From Deltaproteobacteria bacterium (GTDB lineage Bacteria > Desulfobacterota > Desulfobulbia > Desulfobulbales > Desulfurivibrionaceae), in the NCBI GenBank assembly GCA_021811385.1, contig JAJZPC010000023.1:1-35317 (forward strand): 35,317 bases of DNA. The letters are read 5' to 3'. Position 1 is the stretch's first letter; every line of letters begins with the position of its first letter. Below are positions 1 to 6,805 of this stretch, in pieces. The notes below the pieces were generated by a model. It ran no database searches. It had not been told where the DNA came from and saw only the letters and a list, made by a program, of their open reading frames with translations. A program made the position numbers and the translations under genes.

Positions 1-138
1 CTTCCGGCAGCCCCAGGATTGCAACCGTTCAGGAGTGCCGTAGATGCGCGAAAGAGGCCTGTTCGCTATACACCAGGTATGCGAACCAGGCCGATGACAA
101 AGCAGATGCGGTGCTCCTGGACGGTTACGGAGAACGCA

Positions 139-840
139 ATGGCCAGAGAAACCATCCTTGTCGTGGAAGACGATGAAAACATCCAGCAGCTGGTGGGCTA
201 CAACCTGGCCAAGGCCGGGTTCCATGTTCTCTACGCCGACAACGGCGAACAGGCGCTCAACGTCATCAAGCGGGAAAAGCCGGAGCTGATCGTGCTGGAC
301 CTCATGCTCCCGGGCCTCAGCGGCTTCGAGATCTGCAAGCTGGTGCGCAAGGACCCCAAGACCAAGAACCTGCCCATTGTCATGCTCACCGCCAAGAGCG
401 AGGAAAACGACATGGCCGCTGGCCTCGATCTCGGGGCGGACGATTACATCACCAAGCCCTTCAGCCCCAAGATCCTCATCTCCCGGATCAAGGCGGCCCT
501 GCGCCGCAAGGAGGGGCTGAGCGAGGAGGGGGGCGGCAGCAAGAAAACCGGGCCGCTCACCATCCACGGAATAACCATCGACCCCAACCGCTACGAGGTG
601 CTGGTGGGCGAGGAAGCCATCATCCTGACCGTAACCGAATTTTCCATCCTGGAGCTTCTGGCCCGGCGGCCGGGCTGGGTCTTCAACCGCCAGCAGATCA
701 TCGACGGGGTCCGGGGCTACGACTACGTCATCACCCCCCGCGCCGTGGACGTGCAGGTGTTCGGGCTCAGAAAAAAGCTGGGCGAGGCGGGCAAACACAT
801 CGAAACCGTGCGCGGCATCGGCTACCGCATGCAGGGCTAG
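139..840 (+). CDS. PhoB/OmpR-family response regulator
   Basis: DNA-binding response regulator of a two-component system, 233 residues, normal for the OmpR/PhoB family. The receiver domain (about 1-122) shows the acidic pocket VVEDDE (8-13), phospho-acceptor Asp54 in VLDLMLPG, Thr84 in MLTAK and Lys106 in TKPFSP. The C-terminal winged helix (about 135-233) ends with the family signature VRGIGYRMQG. I start it at the ATG at 139 because GGAG lies 6 nt upstream and the receiver fold begins there; the frame stays open further upstream without recognisable domain sequence. It resembles PhoB (phosphate regulon) most, but no partner kinase is in the window, so the stimulus is inferred only. Its last 33 nt recur at 11971-12003. 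The 138 nt before it contain no gene I recognise. Confidence 0.93.
   Translation: MARETILVVEDDENIQQLVGYNLAKAGFHVLYADNGEQALNVIKREKPELIVLDLMLPGLSGFEICKLVRKDPKTKNLPIVMLTAKSEENDMAAGLDLGADDYITKPFSPKILISRIKAALRRKEGLSEEGGGSKKTGPLTIHGITIDPNRYEVLVGEEAIILTVTEFSILELLARRPGWVFNRQQIIDGVRGYDYVITPRAVDVQVFGLRKKLGEAGKHIETVRGIGYRMQG
808..840 (+). repeat. 33-bp direct repeat, copy 1 (3' end of response regulator gene)
   Basis: These 33 nt encode the last ten codons plus the TAG stop of the response regulator. The same sequence occurs at 11971-12003 in the same orientation with two mismatches (C813 is T, and the T of the stop is C), including 24 consecutive identical bases. The similarity does not extend into the bases on either side. 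The two copies bracket the hydrolase genes and the GAK operon. Confidence 0.8.
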
Positions 841-878
841 GCGAGGTCTCGCTGTGATCGGCTGAAAATTCTTCCTCT

Positions 879-2525
879 TCAATCCACCACAACCCACCCC
901 AGCCCCCCTTCCCCCTCGCCCTGATATGCAGCCGCACGGTGATAGCCCTGACCTTCCGGGCCACCGGCGTCGAGGGCGAGCCGTTCGGCAGCGCGCTCAT
1001 TTGCGAAACGCACCAGAACATCCCATAATTCCATGGCGGGCTCCGGCGCGGCGAGGCCGATCCGGCGGCCGAAATATTCCCGCTGCCGGAGCGCCGGCGC
1101 CTTCTGCAAGGCGATGGTGTAGATCCCCTCCGGCACCGGCGTCACGGGACCCCAGTAGGCGGATTCCGGCAGGGCGGCCTTTACCCGGGCCAACTCCAGG
1201 CCGGTAATCTTCAGCCGGTAGAGGCTGGTGAAGCCGGGGGTGCCGGCAGGCTCCCGCTCCACCGGGAAGGCATCAAAAATATCCTGCCTGGTCAGGCTCC
1301 CCCGCCGCCACTCCTTGCGCACCGCAGGCAAACCGACAAAGGCCGCATCGACCTCCAGGGTTTTCACGGCGGCCCGAGCGGTGAGCAGGGCCATCTCCTT
1401 CCTGTTTTGATCGGCATGGAGATGGGTGAAGCCGTCGTTGAGAGCGGTCCGGTAGCTGTGCAAAATCCTCTTCACCTCCCTGTCGGTGGCCTCATCCACC
1501 GGTGTTTCCCCCTCGCGGTTCGGGATGAGGTAAAACGCACTGTGCCGGATGCATCTTTTTCGCAGATCATATTCGATGTCGAACCTGCCGATATTCTCCG
1601 CCTTGGCGCCGGCATGGATAATTGCCGTACCCCGCACCCGAAGAGGTTCCGCCATGACGGTATGGGTATGGCCCCCCAGGATCAAGTCGATGCCCTGCGT
1701 CTCCCCGGCCAGGCGAATATCCTCCTCTATCCCCAGATGGCTGACCAGGACCAGCAAATCGACTTCCCCCCGGTGTTGGGCGATGATCTCGCGGGCGACT
1801 TTCACACAATCAAAATCCGAGCGCAATTCCGGCATGCCGGGATAGAATTCCCCTTCGTACTGTTCATCCTTCTCATTCCAGGGCTTGGACACCAGGCCGA
1901 AAAAACCTATTTTCACCTGCCCCACCCGCAGGACGGCATAATCGGTCCAGCCCGGCAGCCTAGCGGCTTGGCCGCCGTAATTGCCTCCGGTCATTTTGGT
2001 GTTGGAAGCGAGAACGATTGCGGAGGGGTCGCGGCTGAAGGCCAGCAGCTCATCAATCCCCCAGGCGAAATCGTGGTTGCCGATGGTGCGCACATCGTAA
2101 TGCATCGCCTGGACTATCTCCCTGGTTACCAAGCCACGGGAAACCTCCTCGGCAATGGAGCCTTTTTCGTAGTCGTCCCCGGCATTGGTGAAGATCGCAA
2201 AAGGATTCTCCCTTCTCACCTGCTCGAAATAACCGCGCAGCCTCGCGACCGGACTCGATCCGCCCCGCACGGGATTATAGTTGGCATGAATATCCGAGAC
2301 ATGGACAAAGGAAATCTTCTGGGTTGCGGCGGCAACATCGCCGAACGGCCAGCGCGACGGATCCCGGGCAAAACCGCCTCCGGCCCCGCCGAGGGATGCT
2401 GTCCCGAAGGAAAACAAGCCTAAACAGGAAATGACGCAGGCCGCGAAGACATGGGCCCTCCCTCGTAGCTTCAGCCTGCGGATCGGCAAAACTCTCATCT
2501 TCTCGGCAACGATACTGTTCACCAT
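879..2525 (-). CDS. secreted 5'-nucleotidase-type metallophosphoesterase
   Basis: Bifunctional UDP-sugar hydrolase/5'-nucleotidase family protein, 548 residues, expected to remove phosphate from nucleotides outside the cytoplasm. The calcineurin-like metal site is complete: DIH (78-80), NAGDD (114-118), GNHD (149-152), SHLG (262-265) and GHTH (285-288). A C-terminal 5'-nucleotidase domain follows from about residue 350. The N-terminus is basic and then hydrophobic (VFAACVISCLGLFSFG, 26-41), a signal peptide or anchor. The ATG at 2525 has no good ribosome site; the ATG at 2498 is an alternative that keeps the signal. The gene converges on the response regulator gene and diverges from the metallohydrolase gene at 2788. 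A link to phosphate scavenging under the PhoB-like regulator is plausible but no Pho box is visible. Confidence 0.85.
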   Translation of the reverse strand: MVNSIVAEKMRVLPIRRLKLRGRAHVFAACVISCLGLFSFGTASLGGAGGGFARDPSRWPFGDVAAATQKISFVHVSDIHANYNPVRGGSSPVARLRGYFEQVRRENPFAIFTNAGDDYEKGSIAEEVSRGLVTREIVQAMHYDVRTIGNHDFAWGIDELLAFSRDPSAIVLASNTKMTGGNYGGQAARLPGWTDYAVLRVGQVKIGFFGLVSKPWNEKDEQYEGEFYPGMPELRSDFDCVKVAREIIAQHRGEVDLLVLVSHLGIEEDIRLAGETQGIDLILGGHTHTVMAEPLRVRGTAIIHAGAKAENIGRFDIEYDLRKRCIRHSAFYLIPNREGETPVDEATDREVKRILHSYRTALNDGFTHLHADQNRKEMALLTARAAVKTLEVDAAFVGLPAVRKEWRRGSLTRQDIFDAFPVEREPAGTPGFTSLYRLKITGLELARVKAALPESAYWGPVTPVPEGIYTIALQKAPALRQREYFGRRIGLAAPEPAMELWDVLVRFANERAAERLALDAGGPEGQGYHRAAAYQGEGEGGLGWVVVD

Positions 2526-2787
2526 GGGGGAAGATTAGATGTTGCATAGCTCTTTTCCTGTGTAGACCTTAAAGAATGTTTATTATGAACGGGTTACAAT
2601 GAGATGATATTTTCATCAGCTTGCTTTCTCTAAACAATCCATTACCGTTCCCTTACAAAAAACAAATAATTACCCGGTACATTATGCGTATGTCCTGCGA
2701 TTGTTTCGTTTTCATTAGACGTGACCAAGACATTATCCCCCCATCACCGCGAGACGAAAGCAACCACGAATTGCGGAACAGAACGCC
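2526..2787. other. AT-rich divergent intergenic region
   Basis: This 262-nt stretch separates two divergent secreted hydrolase genes and is clearly richer in A and T than the flanking genes, as expected for back-to-back promoters. A TACAAT hexamer at 2595-2600 could be a -10 box for the plus-strand gene, but no convincing -35 box sits at the right distance. No tRNA, open frame or clear hairpin is seen. Confidence 0.5.
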
Positions 2788-4416
2788 ATGAAAAATCATC
2801 GAGGCAAAACGACCAAGGGTGCGGCAGTCTGCCTGATGCTGCTCGGTCTCTCCCTGTGCCCGGCACCGCCGGTCAACGCCCTGGAAAACGGCCGTTGGCT
2901 GGCCGGGGATTTTCACAACCACACCTTTCTCACCGATGGCGGCATCGCGGCGGAGGAAGTTTTCTCCCAGGCGTTCCGCTTTGGCCTCGACTGGTTCGCC
3001 AACTCCGAACATGGCGGCGCCTATGGCCGGGGCCCTGACGGCCGTCCCTGGCCCGCTGCCAAAGCCAACTTTCTCGGCGACCCGCCCACGGAAAAGATGT
3101 GGCGCTGGCAGTCCCTGCTCCAGTATTCCTTTCCCCTGGTCGAAAAAGCGCGCACGGCCCATCCGAAAAAACTGATTATCCAGGGCTATGAATGGAATAT
3201 CCCCAGCCATGAACATGCCAGCGTCGGCATCATCGATACGGCGGAGGAAGAAGGGATGGCCATCGCCCGCCACGAATACCTCTTCGACGGTGAGGACACC
3301 GGCTCCACAGCGGACCGCCACCTCGCGGTCGAGGGCAAACAATTACGGAATGACCATGCCAAAGCCGTGGCAGGCGCTGCCTGGCTTGAGGAGAATTACC
3401 GAAAAAGCGCGTACTGCGTGCTCAACCATCCCTCCAGGCGCCTGAAATACTCCGTTGGAGACATCCGGGATCTCAACGATGCCGCGCCGCATGTCGCCTT
3501 CGGCTTCGAAGGCTTTCCCGGACACCAAAAGGCCGGATCCAGAGGCAATTACGATCAGGGGGCTTTCCTGGACTCGGCCGGAAACGACATCACCGCCAGG
3601 GCCCGCACCCATGGCGGCGCCGACCCCATGCTGGCACGAATAGGCGGCACATGGGACGCACTGCTCGGCGAGGGACGCCGGTTTTTCGCCTTTGCCAATT
3701 CCGATTTCCACAATTCGGAAAACGATTTCTGGCCCGGCGAATACACGAAAACCCACACCTTTGTCCGCGACCAAAATCAGGATGGAGAGTATTCCCAGCT
3801 CGAATTGCTGGAGGGGATGCGCTCCGGAAACTCCTTTATCGTGCATGGCGACCTGATCAACCGACTGCGCTTCACCGCGCAATCCCGGGGGAAAATGGCG
3901 GAAATGGGCGACACCCTCCAGGCTGCGGCCGGAGGCGAGGTGACGATCACGATCAGCTTCAAAAGCCCGGCCCGAAACAACCATGGCGACGCGGTGGCCG
4001 TGGACCATATCGAGCTGATCGCCGGCGAGATGAGCGGCCGGGTTGCCAGGCTGCTGGAGGACGGCCTAACCCCGAACCCCGGCTACGAAAAAGACGGCAA
4101 CGAGACCACCAGGGTGATCGCCACCTTCACCGTCAAGGATTGGCAGTCCGCCGGAGAAACCGGGGCCCCGGGGAATGGGGGGAAGAAAACCTCCGGCAAA
4201 AACGGTTGGCGGACGATCCGCTACCAAGTCAAACAGCTCCGGCACGACATGTACTTTCGCCTGCGCGGAACCAACCTCCGTTGCGGGGTCGCCGAAGAAA
4301 CCGACAGCGAGGGCAACCCGCTGGCCGACGAGCTTCAGGGTCCGAACGACCAGGACAAGGCCTATGCCGATCTCTGGTTTTACTCCAACCCGCTCTTTAT
4401 TCGGGTATCCCGCTAA
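2788..4416 (+). CDS. secreted CehA/PHP-type metallohydrolase
   Basis: Metal-dependent hydrolase of the PHP superfamily, CehA/McbA-like, 542 residues. The PHP metal-binding pattern is visible: DFHNHT (41-46), SEHGG (73-77), GYEWNIPSHEH, LNHPSR and a late FANSDFHN. The rest of the C-terminus (from about 350) looks beta-rich and may be an extra domain. A signal peptide is likely (hydrophobic 12-24, probable cleavage after VNA at 29-31), so it should act in the periplasm or outside. The substrate cannot be told from sequence; family members cleave phosphate esters or carbamates. Start at 2788 is weakly supported (GCGGAA upstream) but gives the signal peptide directly. It ends just before a nested-hairpin terminator, which separates it from the GAK operon. 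Confidence 0.75.
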   Translation: MKNHRGKTTKGAAVCLMLLGLSLCPAPPVNALENGRWLAGDFHNHTFLTDGGIAAEEVFSQAFRFGLDWFANSEHGGAYGRGPDGRPWPAAKANFLGDPPTEKMWRWQSLLQYSFPLVEKARTAHPKKLIIQGYEWNIPSHEHASVGIIDTAEEEGMAIARHEYLFDGEDTGSTADRHLAVEGKQLRNDHAKAVAGAAWLEENYRKSAYCVLNHPSRRLKYSVGDIRDLNDAAPHVAFGFEGFPGHQKAGSRGNYDQGAFLDSAGNDITARARTHGGADPMLARIGGTWDALLGEGRRFFAFANSDFHNSENDFWPGEYTKTHTFVRDQNQDGEYSQLELLEGMRSGNSFIVHGDLINRLRFTAQSRGKMAEMGDTLQAAAGGEVTITISFKSPARNNHGDAVAVDHIELIAGEMSGRVARLLEDGLTPNPGYEKDGNETTRVIATFTVKDWQSAGETGAPGNGGKKTSGKNGWRTIRYQVKQLRHDMYFRLRGTNLRCGVAEETDSEGNPLADELQGPNDQDKAYADLWFYSNPLFIRVSR

Positions 4417-4439
4417 AATACCTGTCCCTGGTCGCCCAC

Positions 4440-4515
4440 CGCATGCCTGTCCGGCGGGTGTTCCTCCGGAGAAGAGCGCCTCCCGCCCCCCCCTGTTCCC
4501 GGGCATGCGTTTTTT
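4440..4515 (+). terminator. probable intrinsic terminator with nested stems
   Basis: CGCATGCC at 4440-4447 pairs with GGCATGCG at 4502-4509, which is followed directly by six T residues (4510-4515). Inside the 54-nt loop, GGCGGG (4453-4458) can pair with CCCGCC (4482-4487), giving a stacked structure. It lies 24 nt after the stop of the metallohydrolase gene. The large loop lowers confidence. Confidence 0.5.
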
Positions 4516-4639
4516 CCTCCGGATTCTAATGAAAAACTAACACGGCTCTAACCGGTTACTATCCTCGGCCGGGTACGGTCCTTAATATTCGGCGCCTTGG
4601 CGCCCTGCCATCATCCATCCATGAGAAGGGGAACAAAAC

Positions 4640-5188
4640 ATGTCCGGCAAAGAGATGAAATTCGAGAAAGTGATGTCCGCCAAGAATGCCGCTGATTTCC
4701 TTCGCGCCTTGGCTCAGGAGATCGAGCACGGCAACCTGGAGGAGTTGAAGGAATTCGACCTGGCCTTCGACGATTTCAAGAAGATGAAGCTCGAACTGAA
4801 GCGGGAGGGCGACCAGCTCCATCTGAAGGCCAAGGCGAAGATCGTCGCGGCAGGGATGGTCTGCGGCGAGGCGGCCGGTGACGAGGCGGAGGCCGACGGC
4901 GAGCCCAAGTACAAAACAGTGAAGAAGCGGATGGACAAGTGCTTCAAATCCATGGGCGAGGCGCTCAAGAAGGGGCTCATGCCCGAAAAGGGCGAGGTGG
5001 CTCTGTTCATTGCCGACTCGGAACTCATGGTGGGGTATCCGGGCCACGGCGACGAGCACTATGACCAATACGCCAAACTCTGTGTCCAGCTCAACGTGGC
5101 CTGCGAGAATGGCGACCTTGCGGCCATGCGGGAAAAATACGGCGAACTCAAGGCGATGAAAAAGCTCTGCCATGAGCAGTACAAGTAA
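4640..5188 (+). CDS. GAK system XXXCH small protein
   Basis: Small charged protein of 182 residues, first gene of the GAK operon. The C-terminus carries the Cys-His pair KKLCHEQYK (Cys177-His178) for which the XXXCH domain is named. The first 66 residues (MKFEKVMSAKNAADFLRALA region through LHLKAKAK) resemble the amphi-Trp protein encoded at 6520, with the same helix then KREGDQLHLKAKAK-type strand pattern. There are also Cys75, Cys100, Cys147 and Cys154 as read by eye. No signal peptide or membrane segment is present, so it is cytoplasmic. AAGGGG ends 9 nt before the ATG and supports the start. Role is unknown; small size plus neighbouring kinases and an ATP-grasp enzyme makes it a candidate substrate or carrier (inference). 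Confidence 0.8.
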   Translation: MSGKEMKFEKVMSAKNAADFLRALAQEIEHGNLEELKEFDLAFDDFKKMKLELKREGDQLHLKAKAKIVAAGMVCGEAAGDEAEADGEPKYKTVKKRMDKCFKSMGEALKKGLMPEKGEVALFIADSELMVGYPGHGDEHYDQYAKLCVQLNVACENGDLAAMREKYGELKAMKKLCHEQYK

Positions 5189-5230
5189 TTCCCGGGCCGA
5201 ACCGCTTGCGTAACTTCGCAGGCGACCTCC

Positions 5231-5264
5231 GCCGGCGCCGCGATTTTTTTTTGCGGCGGCCGGC
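5231..5264 (+). promoter_or_regulatory. GC-rich hairpin with a T9 loop, intra-operon
   Basis: GCCGGCGCCGC (5231-5241) pairs with GCGGCGGCCGGC (5253-5264) with one bulged G. The loop is GA followed by nine T residues (5244-5252). It sits in the 105-nt gap between the XXXCH and PHP-like genes, the largest gap in the operon. Placing a T run in a loop rather than after a stem suggests alternative folds (attenuation or processing), which is inference. Confidence 0.5.
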
Positions 5265-5293
5265 ACAGCCGAGATACGGAGCAGGCAGCAGCG

Positions 5294-6460
5294 ATGAAAC
5301 TGGTCAAGCCGAAACATAAGTCGGAAGTGGTTCCCCACGACCTGCCGGAGGCGATTCCGGAGGAGGTCACCGAGAGCGACGCGCAGCGTTTTTTCGCCAT
5401 CATCTCGACGGAACTGACCCCCGAGCAGATCCGGCTGGTACTCACCCCGGAGAAGACCTACCCCCGGCAGCAGGGGGTCATGGCCCTCCATTGGCATCCC
5501 GAATTCGTACCCATGGAGCTGATCGCGCAGCGCATCAACGCCACCTTCCCCAACCGGAAGGAGGAACTGATCATCCCCACCCAGCACAACATGCTGCTGA
5601 GCTACGGGGACTATAGCGGGACCGAGGTGGACTGCTATTCCCGGGGATTCAACCGCAAGGTGCAGTTGCTGCTGCACTTCGAGAAGAGCAGGCTTGAGCG
5701 GGCCGGGGTTCTCAAGGCGCAGCTGGCCCATACCCGCAATTACCGGGCCTCCCAGCTTTTCGACTTCATCCACACCATCACCAATCCGGTGGAGGAACGG
5801 CTCGACGAGGCGGCCGGAGAAACCGGGGCCGATGCGGAGCTGGTCGGCTTTGTCCGCATCTATGTGCGCAAACTCAACGAGCTGCTGGACCGCCACATGG
5901 ATCAGGTACCGCCGGACAGCATCAAGAACAAGCTGCTGCGCGACTTTTTCGAAGCCCTGCGCCCGGATTACGGCGATGCGGTCATCAACCGCGCCCAGGC
6001 CTTTCTCAAGGCGGTCAAGGAGATCGTCAAACGGAACTTTTCCCCCAAATATTTCTACCGCACCTCGGAGATCATCGAGGAAGCCCGCGGCCTGGGGGCG
6101 GGGGTGGTCATTCCCCATCCGGAGCAGTTCTGGCCGATCCTGCTGGCCGACTATGACGTGGACGGCTATGAGGTCTGGAACCCCCAGTCACGGGAGTACA
6201 CCGATTTTCTCATCTCCGTGCTCAACCGGAAGAACCGGGAAGCCGGCCCGTCAAAAAAACGGCTGCTGGTTTTCATGGGGGACGACACCCACATGAGCGA
6301 GAAGACCAGGCCGCCGCACGAGCGCGATCACCTCAAGGTCTCCCGGGAGATCGGGGTGCAACCGCCCTGGAGCGACCTGGCCATCCGCAAGAAACTGGTG
6401 GTGGCCCACATGGACAAACACGACGTGCTGGAAGAGTACAAGGCCAGACTGGCGGGATGA
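5294..6460 (+). CDS. PHP-like metallo-phosphoesterase of the GAK operon
   Basis: 388-residue cytoplasmic protein with a PHP-type metal site spread along the chain: HWHPE (66-70), IPTQHN (94-99), EVDCYS (111-116), LLHFE (126-130), VVIPHPEQFW (271-280), GYEVWN (291-296) and GDDTH (329-333). This order (HxH, then single His/Glu, late His-Pro and final D-x-H) is what PHP phosphoesterases show, although overall similarity to textbook members is weak and about 100 helical residues (140-250) separate the halves. No signal peptide. Start at 5294 follows GGAG at 5278-5281. Its place inside the cassette suggests it removes or transfers a phosphate in the same pathway; that is inference. Confidence 0.65.
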   Translation: MKLVKPKHKSEVVPHDLPEAIPEEVTESDAQRFFAIISTELTPEQIRLVLTPEKTYPRQQGVMALHWHPEFVPMELIAQRINATFPNRKEELIIPTQHNMLLSYGDYSGTEVDCYSRGFNRKVQLLLHFEKSRLERAGVLKAQLAHTRNYRASQLFDFIHTITNPVEERLDEAAGETGADAELVGFVRIYVRKLNELLDRHMDQVPPDSIKNKLLRDFFEALRPDYGDAVINRAQAFLKAVKEIVKRNFSPKYFYRTSEIIEEARGLGAGVVIPHPEQFWPILLADYDVDGYEVWNPQSREYTDFLISVLNRKNREAGPSKKRLLVFMGDDTHMSEKTRPPHERDHLKVSREIGVQPPWSDLAIRKKLVVAHMDKHDVLEEYKARLAG

Positions 6461-6519
6461 TCCTGGGTTGTAACTATTGAACCTTCTTACGAAAAAGACG
6501 AACCATTCGAGGCATGCGC

Positions 6520-6792
6520 ATGTCCACCAAAAAGTTTGACTACGAATCACTGCAGGACGCCCACTCCATCAAGAGCTACCTGGTCTCCCTGATCGACTCC
6601 CTCGAGAAGGGGCGCATCATCCTCAAGTCCGACGGCGAGGAGCTGGCCATGCGGGTGGATGATCTGATGAAGTTTTCGGTGCAGGCCAAGAAAAAGGACG
6701 GGCAAAACAAGCTGTCCATAAAATTATCCTGGTCGGAGAGCAGACCGGTCATCAAGGACGAGCGCGCCTCCTCCATGAGCATCGGCTCGTGA
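6520..6792 (+). CDS. amphi-Trp domain small protein
   Basis: 90-residue protein with the amphi-Trp pattern: an N-terminal FDYES strand, a helix (YLVSLIDSLEKGRI), then alternating strands ending in KLSIKLSWSES where the Trp sits. Family members are small, cytoplasmic and of unknown function, and several sit near GAK genes as I recall. GAGG at 6509-6512 is 7 nt from the ATG at 6520 and only 1 nt from the ATG at 6514, so I start at 6520. The stop is 13 nt before the next start, implying co-translation. It looks related to the N-terminal half of the XXXCH protein at 4640. Confidence 0.75.
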   Translation: MSTKKFDYESLQDAHSIKSYLVSLIDSLEKGRIILKSDGEELAMRVDDLMKFSVQAKKKDGQNKLSIKLSWSESRPVIKDERASSMSIGS

Positions 6793-6805
6793 TGGCGCCC
6801 GCACC

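Noticed and set aside
841-852. GCGAG/CTCGC hairpin after the response regulator gene
   Set aside because: Only 5 bp with a 2-nt loop and no T tract, so not a credible terminator.
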